Shown one piece after another: positions 53,387 through 63,573 of a stretch of DNA of 64,000 nucleotides. A program made the translations under genes and the position numbers. The notes under the pieces were generated by a model, which saw only the letters and a list, made by a program, of their open reading frames with translations, did not search any database and was not told the origin of the DNA. Within the stretch, counting starts at the first letter, position 1; every line of letters begins with the position of its first letter. Source of the DNA: Aurelia coerulea. Lineage: Eukaryota; Cnidaria; Scyphozoa; Semaeostomeae; Ulmaridae. The stretch is from positions 13,401,896-13,465,895 of the forward strand of contig CM076957.1 in the NCBI GenBank assembly GCA_039566865.1, given 5' to 3'.

Positions 53387-55075
53387 GAACATAGGGTTTT
53401 TTCGTTTTTTATGCGCACGCACACTCGGTTTGAAGCAGAGGCGTCTTATTTTTTGCGAGCTTGATACATCGAGGCAAGGCAAATTGTCATACTTGTAAGG
53501 GCAGTGCTAGACTCACTACACAAGTCCTTCAGTGCTTTTCGAGAAAAATCGTGAAATTCTTTGATTAGTTTTGCAATCAGAAATCTGTCAATTAATCCAA
53601 TTCGATCTAACTCATTTTGTTAAAATGATTTTGCACGAATAACAAAACTTGAAAGGTGCCTCAACTTCCAACATTGCCTCTGGTCACTGCTGCTAGTAGA
53701 GTTTCTCAATTTCTTGGAAGGGCCTTTGTTTCTTATGAGAATAAGAATGCAATCTTCACAAACTGGTTTTGAAATACATTTTTTGATTTTCGACAGATTT
53801 GCTAGCCCCTGAAAATTTAGGTGTAAATTCTTGAGGATACTAGCATTACTGTCTAAAAAAATCATGAAATTTGTCAAATTTGCTCATGTTGGTCAAAAGC
53901 GTTTTTTGGGGACCCTTGACCTATTCCAAACATCTTTTTCTACCAATAGAAGTTGATTGAAAATAAAACCACCATTCTGTACAGATACACACACAAATAG
54001 AAATAGAAACATTTAGTGAAAGCAACTTGAAAACACCTCTCAGAATTAAAATACAGTTATCCAGCTAAAGATATCCTGCAATGATACTGCAAATGATGCC
54101 AAAAAATGTTCTTGAGATGTTCTTTCTTTCAAACCTCTCAGTGATGTAGGAACCAGGAGGCACTGGGGCCACATGCCACCCTTTCATGAAATTTTGCAAT
54201 AAACAAAAGAGTGCCTTTTCATTTCAGGAAGTGTCTCTTTAGCTTGATGAAAACTCCCTTGATGTGCTGTGACCCCCAAGTTCAAGATGCATCCTACAGC
54301 CCTGAAATCTCTTAATTGCAACTGTTAACATCTGCTGTATTGTCCAGGGCTGTTTTTACATCTCTATGCCATGTACGTATAAATCATTAAAGCTAGCCAA
54401 GTTGGATGGGCCAAGGACATGCAAGCAAAATATCACTGCACTGTGTATGTTGTATGCATTGAAGGTGCATGGATCTGCAAGACAAAAAATAGGCCATTTT
54501 GCAAACACTTATCACCCTTTCCAAATTAATACCTATTCAGGGATGCCAAAAGTTAGTTGGACAATGCAAAACAATAGAAACATAGTCAGGTAATTTCTTA
54601 GATGGCAGCAGGGGCAGTCACCCCTATGCCCCCTTTCCAGCATTCCTGACCCCCTTCATATAAAATGGAATTAAAACTAAAATGACACATTGCCCTCAGC
54701 AATGCATCAAACAATTTGCACATGTTTTGCATCAAAAAGGAATGTGGGTAAATTTCTGACTGTTAATTTGAGGATTCGTTACTTCTTGCATTCCTGTCTA
54801 AAAAGACGTAAATAGTTGGATTATATTGTAAATTCTTATGAAATTAAGTACAAAAATCCCCTTGTGCACGATGTATCATGTACTGAAGTATCTGCTTCTT
54901 ATGACACATGACATGCAGCACTTACCCTGTATGTGATTGTTAAAGGACAAAGATTTTCCTTGCCCAAATCGTTGTTGATGTAAAAAAAACCTTCCCCTAA
55001 AAAGATGAATATGGACGTTTAACGCAAAAAAAAAAATGCATATGCCGACACTGGCAAACTGTTACTGAAGACATT
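53387..55075. other. Unassigned interior of the Tc1-like pair
   Basis: Short ORFs on both strands without motifs. No TIRs recognised. Confidence 0.3.
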
Positions 55076-55082
55076 GCAAGTG

Positions 55083-55251
55083 CACTGGCAAATCTGGTGA
55101 TGTGGCACAGTGCCGATTTGGAGAAATAACCATCTCAAAATTGGCAATTTCAGATGACGACCGTAGAACCATTTTAGACTGCAGTTTGATAAATAACATT
55201 TTACCTGTCTTTCCGACCACCCACGAATGTGAGCTTCTGGGTATCAATTGT
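55083..55251 (+). CDS. Cys-rich open stretch, possible 3'-terminal exon (tentative)
   Basis: After gacattgcaag the frame reads CTGKSGDVAQCRFGEITISK, LAISDDDRRTILDCSLINN and THECELLGINCP, then a stop: six Cys. A related stretch at 55453-55628 has CKVLDVARCSFGEI and, in another frame, ICSCLSRFEFSCETGDFEW and VCETKCHCIHGK. The two may be duplicated exons or duplicated transposon DNA; no family is recognised. Confidence 0.3.
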
Positions 55252-55735
55252 CCATAGGTAGTTTTATCAACATAAACAAATGCCAGACTTCCAGCTTTAG
55301 TATTTCAATGCAAATAAAATATGGAAGAAATGGTTCCTTCTGCTACTTACCTAACATGGTTCTAGAGTAGTGTCCCAAAGACCTAGAATAACGTCGCAAC
55401 GCAAAAAACAGTGAATAACCCACCTGATAGGTCATGTTCCTGACATCCTTGGCAAGGACTCCTGTAAAGTTCTTGATGTGGCACGGTGTAGTTTTGGAGA
55501 AATATCCTCTTTCATCAACAGGAATCTGCAGTTGCCTCTCTCGTTTTGAATTTAGCTGTGAGACTGGTGATTTTGAGTGGTCAGCAGTTTGTGAAACGAA
55601 ATGTCACTGTATTCATGGAAAGTTGACTTAAACGTACTGTAAGAGAGTAAAATAGGCCGAGTGGTAGGGTTCTATTTCGTTACGCCAAAAAACTCTGTTG
55701 CCAAAAATATGGTCTTCAATTTTTGGCCATGACTA

Positions 55736-56072
55736 TACTTGCAAGAGCTGTACAACAAACACTTTCAACGACGTTCTGGACAGGCCGTTTTGGATGCAGT
55801 TAAACCTCTTTTTTATCAAACCGGTTATGGGAATAATTTATGTACATTTTTGGAATATTTGCTTAAAGAGTGGTCTACAACCTGTGACAAAAAATTGTTC
55901 TCCGTTTGATTGATATCAAAAAATTACAAATTCCTCATCTACAGAATTAATTTCCAAGGCACATCTTGCATCTGCAGTTGGCCCATCCTAGCATATTTGG
56001 AAGACGTGAAGGTCGATTGGAGGTTTTTGTTTCGAAACTATGTGCATGAATTTGTTGACCTAGGCTTTTTGA
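55736..56072. other. Unassigned stretch
   Basis: One 71-codon plus ORF (55698-55913) without motif; nothing else. Confidence 0.3.
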
Positions 56073-56939
56073 AACTCTGGGGAGACTAGGGGGGGCACAA
56101 AGTGCCCCCCCTGGTTTTTCATAGAATCATGAGAGCTAGAGACTTGAAACTTGGCACAAGTAACAAACATGATAAGGCAAACAAGATGATGTGATTTGCT
56201 TTTGTTTATGTCACGTGATTAAGTGCTGACGTCAGCAAATGTTGCTAATTTGGGTGTAAAACCACATGTACTTTGTCGCATTGTATCTCCAAATTGATAA
56301 AATATATCGATGTGATATTTGAAACATAGAAGGATTATATCCTTGTAACTCTTATTTTGAAATTTTAGCTTTGTAACAATAATATTTTTGCTGATGTCAG
56401 CATTTATTTATTTTGTACGAAAAAAAGAGCGACTTTTGTCTAAAATTGATTATAAATTACTTTTAAAAATAGCAAAAAATGCTAAATATACATTAAGAGA
56501 CCTGCTGCATCATATTATGTCACTCATTTTTCTAAAAATGAAGCATAACATGGTTTTTCGTCAGTTCGCATCCGCAACAACCAATTCTTGATGACGTCAT
56601 CAAAAATCAATAAACTATATATCAAATGAAAGCTTGTTTCAAGACGAGTTCAACAATGTTTGTCTCGTGGTCATAGAGCCAGTGGTTCCAAAAAGCTATG
56701 ACTTAAAAGGTATTTATTTTGCGGAGCACTCAATTTAAAGTCATGTGTTGACCCCCGGAATCAGTGTAAAGTGTCCGGGAGCAGTAGTAAAGGGCCATAA
56801 AATGATAAAAACTCGAAAAATGAAAAATTTTAATGAGCAGGCATTCCTATCTGATGTCGCTGGGATTGATTGGGAGCAAATACTTACTGAAACTGATGAT
56901 ATCAATGTGCTTGTTAACCATTGGACTAGCTTATTCTCT

Positions 56940-58063
56940 TTTTTTTTCTCATTCTGGGTTATCCAAGGTGCTTCCTGAGGTCTAATCGTTTTAACTTTGT
57001 TGGGTATAAAATTGGTATAAATGTTTAGCAAGACTTCATTGAGAAGTTCAACTTGTTGATTAGGGCATGTCATGTTTTCAAGGTGCTCTTGCCAATGAAA
57101 CATTTCAATGCTTTTCGTGATGGCGACAAAATCGGCCTTGTCATAATACCAAATCCTGCGTTTGTAGGGGGGTAGTTTTACATTTGAAACAGATAATTTT
57201 CCATAAGCTATTTGGTGATGACATAGTTCGTGTAGTGACGGATGAACACCAGATTCGATAGCGAGGTTAGGCTGATCAGTAAAGATCAAGTCAATACAGG
57301 ATCTAGAATCACCCATGAAATGCGTTGGTTCTGAGATCAACTGATGAAGGCCTAGATCAGTTGTTAACGACTCAAAATACTTTCCTTCATTATTTTCAAT
57401 ATCATCTTTCCACCACTGAGCTGATCGACAGTTGAAATCACCGGTAATGATAACGCAAAAAGGATTTTCAGCATGCATTTTTGATAGCATCAGTTCAAAA
57501 TTAATTGTGAAGTTATCAAATTCACTCTGGTCCTGACTTGGGCTTCTATAGATTACAGCGAAAAAGTATTTTTTCCTATTTACTTGGATCTCATACACAA
57601 TACACTCAGGGAGGGTCACTAGGTCAGACCGTCTTTTTGATGGAAGGGAATCCTTGATGTACAGCCCAACACCACCTCTCTTCACATTTTGTGGATGGTT
57701 GTCTTTAATAAACGAGTAGCCATTGAGTGCTAACCTTTCTTCGTCGGCGTTGTGGTTGTCAAGATGTGTTTCTACAATCCCAATTAAGTCATAGTTATAC
57801 ACCGAGTTATATGCTTCGATAAGAGAAACTCGTAAGAAGTCATGCGCAGAAATACTATTTAAGTTCCAACAGCAAAAATCAAGTGTTTCTGGACCAGGAT
57901 TAGTTTCTACGTCGCCACTCAGCATAATTGTGCTGAAAACCAACCATTGAGTGTGAAGTGTGACACAGGTTATGCATCCGATGTAAAAATACGCATACAG
58001 GAAAAGAAATTTCCTGAGTGCAAAATTATTGTATCGAACTTGATTAATGACAAAGATTAATGA
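56940..58063 (-). mobile_element. Antisense insertion of a 2A-LINE 5' segment, 10-bp target duplication
   Basis: Flanked by CTTATTCTCT (56930-56939 and 58064-58073). On the minus strand it runs from a 5' leader to an A-rich stretch inside the ORF (T8 at 56940-56947 on the plus strand), where the sequence stops. It lacks RT and 3' UTR, so the copied RNA was either polyadenylated or primed at the internal A-tract (inference). Confidence 0.88.
56951..58063 (-). CDS. Partial LINE ORF: hydrophobic leader, 2A-like motif, APE endonuclease
   Basis: Minus-strand frame. A hydrophobic leader (FALRKFLFLYAYFYIGCITC) is followed by the 2A-like GDVETNPGP (57890-57916), which fits D(V/I)ExNPGP exactly. The endonuclease comes next: FCCWNLNSISAHDF, LIGIVETHLD, FFAVIYRSPSQDQSEF, VIITGDFNCRSAQWW and SCIDLIFTDQP, then the linker KRRIWYYDKADF. 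It ends near QEAPWITQNEKKK. The open frame extends past the insertion on both sides by chance. Same family as 7450-8445. No ATG lies in frame between the insertion start and the 2A except one three codons before it. Confidence 0.88.
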
Positions 58064-58073
58064 CTTATTCTCT

Positions 58074-60083
58074 CTGATCGTTGACAAACATGCCCCAATA
58101 TGTGAAATGCGCGTCTCAGAAAAGTACTGTCCCTGGATTGATAAGGACCTTAGGGATTTAATGCGGACAAGAGATAAGTTAAAGAAATCTGCTGTCAAGA
58201 GTAAGTCCACACTTCTGTTGAACTCATATAGGCAAGTTCGCAACAAGGTCAATTCTCTAAATATCCAGCTTAAGAAAGAGTACTACAATAATAAAATTTC
58301 TGCTTGCAAGGGTAACATGAAAGAATCATGGAAGACAATCAATGAACTTCTCAATAAGAGGTCTAAGTCAAGTAACATTGATACTCTTAAGGGGTCTGGT
58401 TCAGAAACTGTTCACAAGAAGGATATTCCTGATGCAATGAACAGTTACTTCTGCTCAGTTGGTAAGGATCTTGCTGATAAGATCAGTCCAGCTCCAAACC
58501 CCCTTCTGACAGGTGACTTTGATATGAACAAAACTAAAGCAAAGTTCCACTTTAGGACTATTAAGGTGCAAGAAATCAGAGATGCATTTGCAAAGGTTAA
58601 AACAGCAAAGAGCTTTGGAACTGATAATATCTCTAGCTACTTTTTGAAGCTTGCTTTACCTTTCATTGAAAATTCCCTTGCTTTCTTATTTAATACATCA
58701 ATTGAAACAAGTATGTTTCCTGACTCATGGAAAATTGCTAGAGTTACTCCTATTTTCAAAGATGGGGACAAGGCTGAAAAGTCAAATTATCGCCCCATTT
58801 CAGTCTTACCTGTCATTTCAAGGCTCTTTGAAAAGCTAGTAACCAATCAGGTGTATACGCATATGGAAGATAACGGTCTGTTTTTAACTGGCCAATCTGC
58901 CTATTTGCGCCTTCATTCTACTGTAACCCACCTACTTAAAAATACCGACGATTGGTACAATGGGCTGGATCTTGGGAAGCTTGTGGGCCTAGTTTTCATT
59001 GATCTAAAAAAAGCATTTGACACTGTTGACCATGAGAATCTTTGCCAAAAACTGGCGCACTATGGCGTTCAACAGCGGGAACTAGCATGGTTTAAATCAT
59101 ACCTATACAACCGAAAACAGTTTTGTCGGGTTAATGGTGTCAATTCAAAAACCGAGGGTATAGATGTTGGTGTGCCCCAAGGCTCTTGTCTTGGTCCCCT
59201 TCTCTTCCTTATTTATATCAATGATCTACCACAAGCTGTCCAAAATTCAGTTGTTTCCATGTATGCTGATGATACAAGTCTGTGCTACCAGTCTTCAGAT
59301 ATAAGTGAGCTGAATGACGCCATCAATGATGATCTCAAACAACTGGATACTTGGCTTCAAGGCAACAAACTCTCTTTGAATGTTGCGAAAACAAATTCCA
59401 TGTTAGTTTCCACTAAGCAAAAGCATAACATCCTCAAAAATCGAAATGAGGATTTGGATGTGAAAATTCGTGACAACGAGCTCAAAGTAATCCAAAAAAC
59501 TAAATACCTTGGTGTGCAGATTGATAACTCTCTTAACTGGAAAGAGCACATCAAGACTGTTTCTACTAAAGTTTCTAGAGCTATTGGCTTTTTAAAGCAT
59601 GCCAAAACTTTCCTACCGCAGGAAACTCTGAAGACTCTTTACACAGGTATTGTCGAGCCACACTTTCGATATTGTTGCTCTGTTTGGGGTTGTGCCGGAT
59701 CAACTGAGCTGAATCAGTTGCAAAAACTTCAAAACAGAGCTGCTAGAATTATAACCAATAGCAGTTTTGACACCCCAAGTAGACCACTTATTGACAGGCT
59801 GGGTTGGAAGACCATTGAAGAACTTATAGATGGTGAATCTAAAACAATGGTCTTCAAGTCCCTGCATGAACTGGCTCCGCAATACCTGTGTGACCTCTTC
59901 ACCCGAAACTCAAAGTGCTCTTTGTATGTCCTGCGTAAAACAGAGACAGATTTAAGACTACCCAAGAAAAAGTCAAGTAATGGGCAAAAATGCTTTTCTT
60001 ATCGAGGAGCAAAAATATGGAATGGCCTTCCTGCTGAAACCAAGCAGGCATCTTCCCTAAATAGTTTTAAACAATCTATTTAG
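58074..60083 (+). CDS. LINE family A reverse transcriptase (partial ORF2, no lesions)
   Basis: Continues from 56781-56939. Blocks: LIVDKHAPICEMRVSEKYCP, NYRPISVLPVISRLFEKL, FIDLKKAFDTVDH, GVPQGSCLGPLLFLIYINDL, YADD (59262-59273), WLQGNKLSLNVAKT, TKYLGVQIDNSLNWKEHI, EPHFRYCCSVWG, QNRAARIITNSSF and GAKIWNGLPAE. About 670 residues with no stop. Compared with the element at 1266-4127 it lacks the endonuclease, so it cannot move on its own. The piece at 30634 is a close relative. Confidence 0.92.
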   Translation: MIVDKHAPICEMRVSEKYCPWIDKDLRDLMRTRDKLKKSAVKSKSTLLLNSYRQVRNKVNSLNIQLKKEYYNNKISACKGNMKESWKTINELLNKRSKSSNIDTLKGSGSETVHKKDIPDAMNSYFCSVGKDLADKISPAPNPLLTGDFDMNKTKAKFHFRTIKVQEIRDAFAKVKTAKSFGTDNISSYFLKLALPFIENSLAFLFNTSIETSMFPDSWKIARVTPIFKDGDKAEKSNYRPISVLPVISRLFEKLVTNQVYTHMEDNGLFLTGQSAYLRLHSTVTHLLKNTDDWYNGLDLGKLVGLVFIDLKKAFDTVDHENLCQKLAHYGVQQRELAWFKSYLYNRKQFCRVNGVNSKTEGIDVGVPQGSCLGPLLFLIYINDLPQAVQNSVVSMYADDTSLCYQSSDISELNDAINDDLKQLDTWLQGNKLSLNVAKTNSMLVSTKQKHNILKNRNEDLDVKIRDNELKVIQKTKYLGVQIDNSLNWKEHIKTVSTKVSRAIGFLKHAKTFLPQETLKTLYTGIVEPHFRYCCSVWGCAGSTELNQLQKLQNRAARIITNSSFDTPSRPLIDRLGWKTIEELIDGESKTMVFKSLHELAPQYLCDLFTRNSKCSLYVLRKTETDLRLPKKKSSNGQKCFSYRGAKIWNGLPAETKQASSLNSFKQSI

Positions 60084-60442
60084 AAGTTAGTGTTTCTTTT
60101 CTTTCATCTTAAACTTTGTAAATTGTTATTAGGTTTTAAAGTTATGGTTTTTATTGTATTTAATGGTAGTGTATTTAATCTATTCCTGAGTAATCTTATA
60201 TTGTAAGTAGCGTTTTTAAGTGGAGGGCCCCTTGTAAAACAGCTCCGGCTGAAGGGCAACCCTCCTTAAAAGAATCAAATATCAAATAAAAATATCAAAA
60301 ATGACATGAGAAGATGTCTCATAGATAGAAACTAAAAGTCACAAAAAAGCTAGACTATTCTAGAGATACTCGACGAGCTATGTGGAAAAATTTACTAGGG
60401 GGGGGGGGCACTTTGTGCCCCCCCTAGTCTGGATAGGGTTAA

Positions 60443-60613
60443 CTTATTTACTGTTTTGAAAATCTCAATACAGAGGTATCTTAGCATATGTATATGCATT
60501 GCGCATTTTTTTGATTTGCAAAGCAAGAATAACTGTGGTCACGTAAAGAAACCGTTGGGCTCTCACCTGTGTTTTTTCGATCTTATCCATAGGTCTGGCT
60601 GAAGAGAAAAACC
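60443..60613. other. Unassigned stretch
   Basis: No feature recognised. Confidence 0.3.
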
Positions 60614-60841
60614 TTACTAAAGCCTGGTTCTCATATAACTTCAAACCATCGGCGACCTGCCGGCGACCCATCGGCGACCCACCGGCGACCTTGCTCCAGT
60701 AGTCTAATTTTAATGAGAACACTCAGCGCCGATGGGGTGCCGACTGCCGGCGTCCTGCCGCAGTCATTCGAAAAAGTTGAGCTGGGTTCAACTTTTTCAC
60801 TCTGCTGCGGCACCGGCACCAATGAAAATTATATGAGAACA
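60614..60841. repeat. MITE-like element with four GGCGACC tandem units
   Basis: The left TGGTTCTCATATAACTTC mirrors the right GAAAATTATATGAGAAC. Inside, (C/T)(C/A)(T/C)CGGCGACC repeats four times at ~12-bp steps (60650-60690). The right outer end is cut where LINE sequence starts. Confidence 0.6.
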
Positions 60842-60842
60842 T

Positions 60843-61725
60843 GAGGCGGCGCACTGCATTACGCATTGCATATAAAGACTACGAGAATGATTTCGGTTTT
60901 CTCCTGGAGCAATCTAAATCGGTGCCAATCCATGTAAGAAACCTACAGTTGCTCATGACTGAAATTTATAAAACAAAATGCGGTCTGAATCCACCATTCA
61001 TGAAGGATATTTTCATGCAACGAAATATTAGGTACTGCCTAAGGCATGGTAATCCTAGCTATCTTTCTGATTTGTTCACAAAAAATTCTGACCGAAATAT
61101 TGATATTAGCTTGCGAAATGCAGCCACTGATCTCTATATCCCAAGGATGACAACCTGCAAAGGACAAAAAGCGATATCTTTTCGTGGCGCTAGAACTTGG
61201 AATCAGCTTCCGTTGGATATAAAACAAGCAAATTCGCTCAATTCGTTTAAATGCCAACTAAAAAACCATCTGCAGCCTTCTGCTTGAACATTTGATTGTG
61301 ATTTTTCGTTCCATTCACCAGTTTTGATTTTACTCTTTTTCATTTTTTATCATAAGTATTCTAGTTAGATTTTATAGATTTTATCACTTGTAATTAGGTT
61401 ATTTTAGTAAAGTATTGTTAATTTTGTAAGCTTTTTAACACGGCCCCCTGTAAAGCAGTCGTTGATTGATGGGGCCACCGTGTATAAATAATTAAAAATG
61501 AAATGAAATGAAATGACGCTCAACTGCCAAAAGTACGAACTACGGCCTTTGGAGTTGAGTCCATTACTTACCTTGGAAATAAACTGTGGCAGCATTTACC
61601 GCAAGAACTAAAACAATTAAACAGCCTTCCTATGTTCAAAAGACGAATTAGATGTTGGAATGGTGGAACATGCAACTGTAGGCTTTGCAAAGTATATATC
61701 CCGCAAGTTGGGTTTCTAACATGAT
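60843..61725 (+). pseudogene. LINE family C tail split by LINE family A
   Basis: 60843-61053 reads TALRIAYKDYENDFGFLLEQ, VRNLQLLMTEIYKTK and LNPPFMKDIFMQRNIRY up to RHGN. It resumes at 61515 with DAQLPKVRTTAFGVESITYL, GNKLWQHLPQELKQL, FKRRIRCWNGGTCNCRLCKV and a stop near 61722. Joining across the insertion restores the frame. 5'-truncated. Confidence 0.87.
61054..61511 (+). mobile_element. Nested 5'-truncated LINE family A (458 bp)
   Basis: Coding remnant PSYLSDLFTKNSDRN, LRNAATDLYIPRM, GQKAISFRGARTWNQLPL and NSFKCQLKNHLQPSA, then a 3' UTR with the hairpin 61439-61482 (CACGG/CCGTG) and (ATGAA)n. The target duplication is only AAT (61051-61053 and 61512-61514), or microhomology. Confidence 0.85.
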
Positions 61726-61727
61726 TG

Positions 61728-62150
61728 ATTTTCATTTTCATTTCATTTTCATTCATTTCATTTCATTTCATTTATTTATAGGAGGGTAACCCTTCAGCAA
61801 AGGCTGATTTACAAGGGGCCCTCCGTCAAAAATCTTACAATTTATGGAATATACCTACTATTAAAATAATTACAATATATGATTTCAAAATGAAAATCTA
61901 AAATACAAAATTGTTCTAACTTACAGAAGAAAAAAAAACAAAATGTGCAAAAAAGAAACATATCCTAAATTGTTGTTTTAAAACTATTGAGTTTTACGGC
62001 TTGCTTCGACTCAGCTGAGAGGCTGTTCCAATATTTTACTCCTCTGAACGAAAAACATCTTTGACCATTTCCACTTTTCATTAAAGAAAGATTTACGTAG
62101 TAAATATTTGTTAACGACGGGCCATGATAAATTTGTCCATCAATCCCCCA
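61728..62150 (-). mobile_element. 5'-truncated LINE family A, minus strand
   Basis: Tail (TTTCA)n at 61728-61776 and a 3' hairpin at 61781-61824. Coding remnant 62115 to 61965 reads LSLMKSGNGQRCFSFRGVKY, WNSLSAESKQ and LNSFKTTI. It is tail-to-tail with the preceding LINE family C fragment. Confidence 0.85.
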
Positions 62151-62345
62151 AGCCTCCCACCTTAGTCTAGTCCCCAGTTTCCTACGCAACCGGGCCTCGT
62201 GCTAGTTCCCAGCTCCTTCGAAGTTGTCTTCACCTTGCTGCTCTCAAATATTTACGTTGTGGTTCAAAAATTTTTACTCAAATTTTGAATCACTTATACG
62301 TTATCGGCTGAAGAATGCATCGAAATCCATGCAGAATATTAGGTA
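62151..62345. other. Unassigned short stretch
   Basis: No feature recognised. Confidence 0.3.
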
Positions 62346-63573
62346 GTGATGACGAGGAAATGGATCGCCACGTACTGTAGAAGATTAGAAACGTTTGCTG
62401 TTAGTACAATTAAAAGAGAAAGCCAGACAGTATCTGAGTATGGCCTATCCAACGCGGCGGGCATCAAAAACATGGTTGTTGCTCGTCTTCACAGCTATTT
62501 CCACACTAATGAAGGCGCACCTCAGGCTGCAGAGAATACAGAGCCCACACCGATAACATTGCTAACAACTGCTAATACAGTCAAGATGAATACTACGGAT
62601 TTCCTAAAAGAAGCCTCACAAGCCAAAGCAAGGAACACAGAAACCAAAACCACTCAACGGGAAGTCTTTCACCAGCATCAGCAACAGTAGCTCCAGATAT
62701 GCCATTTCCAACCAATTCCCTGTTGCTGCTTCAAATTCAACTCCATGGCCATCACATCAACCTCTGGCAAACACCGATGAGCTTGTTCAGCAGAGTTACA
62801 ATAATGGACGTAATATTTCTGCATGCATTCTTGCACTCCCCGATAAACAGCTTATCACCTTTGTCTCCCAAATTGATAAGGGCGATGAAAAACAAGGACT
62901 ACATATAGTTGAATTTACTTTTACTGAGCTCATTGTATGACACAACAACAACAAATTCTTTCAGTCTCCAGGTCACTCCAGGCTCTGAAGGAGCAGAGTC
63001 ATAAATCTCATACCAACCCAAAAGATAACTGACTTGATACCTGGATAGATGCTTGGGATATATTCATTAGGGCTATGATGCACTTTCACCCAGTCCTTGC
63101 AAAGGAGCTGTTAGCTTATCAGGAATCTTTCTGCACGTTTGATCATAGCTATCCATTTCAAGCCTATACAAGTATGATATTGCATTCAGGATGAATATAG
63201 CTGGCAACAAGCATCTTTTATGGGCAATGGTAGATGAATACGCATTTAATAAATTAATAAATTCCTCCGTTGCCCCCAGCCAGTCCAGCATGCCAGAACG
63301 TGCTTCAAATGTAATTTGATTGGCCATTTCGCTGGGATTTTTATCAAAGTGGTTCCACATTCACTTGGCCACACAAATGTAGACGCTGTGGAGGCCCAGA
63401 CCCCAATACTGATTGTCAAGGAGCTGCACAAAAATTTTAATCCACTTCCTGCCTTTTCAAATACACCAATTAACATCGAAAACTTATCAAAAGAATTGAT
63501 TTACCATCCAGATAGACAACTTGTCAATAAAACCCAAATTTCTGACCACATTATTGAGGAGTTCAAGTCATAA
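62346..63573 (+). pseudogene. DIRS-like retroelement ORF1 relic (SAP-like motif, zinc knuckle)
   Basis: Fragments in order: SEYGLSNAAGIKNMVVARLH (SAP-like helix-extension-helix), a Thr-rich linker with a stop at 62690, WIDAWDIFIRAMMHFHPVLA and KELLAYQESF (Gag-like core). After a frameshift come RMNIAGNKHLLWAMVDEYAF, then a zinc knuckle CFKCNLIGHFAGIF with its last Cys lost, and FSNTPINIENLSKELIYHPD, a block found just before RT in DIRS-type and related retroelements. At least two frameshifts and several stops; dead. The class is inferred from motifs only. Confidence 0.6.

Larger units (their letters stand above)
52135..55735. mobile_element. Tc1-like TIR pair enclosing 3.6 kb
   Basis: The left CAATCGTGGCCAAAAATTTA...AGACC is mirrored near 55735 by TATAGTCATGGCCAAAAATT...GAAGACC. 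The inverted match runs ~128 bp, including GAGAGTAAAATAGG and GGTAGGGTTC. TA flanks both ends (52133-52134 and 55736-55737). CAGT-YR-TGGCCAAAA-TT--AGACC is a Tc1-type end. No DDE transposase was found inside. The interior holds a foldback (52248-53386), long unassigned DNA (53400-55050) and two similar Cys-rich stretches. Confidence 0.7.
56781..60300 (+). mobile_element. 5'-truncated LINE family A carrying an antisense LINE insertion
   Basis: Starts in the linker after the endonuclease (KTRKMKNFNEQAFLSDVAG), is interrupted at 56940-58063, then runs through RT to the 3' hairpin (60223-60265) and an ATCAAAT-type tail. Removing the insertion gives TSLFSLIVDKHA without frame loss. Confidence 0.9.
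56073..60438. mobile_element. TTAA-type MITE family B, split by a LINE
   Basis: The right end carries hairpin GGGGGGGCACTTTGTGCCCC then CTAGTCTGGATAGGG and TTAA (60439-60442). The left end has AGACTAGGGGGGGCACAAAG then TGCCCCCCC (56084-56112), with a degraded outermost part. The left internal part (to about 56740) includes GACGTCAGCAAATGTTGC and a TATATATCAAATGAAAGCTT block. The LINE at 56781-60300 lies inside. Confidence 0.7.

Noticed and set aside
56741..58252. A continuous 503-codon minus-strand protein
   Set aside because: Only 56940-58063 is the inserted LINE; the ends are antisense of the host LINE and open by chance.
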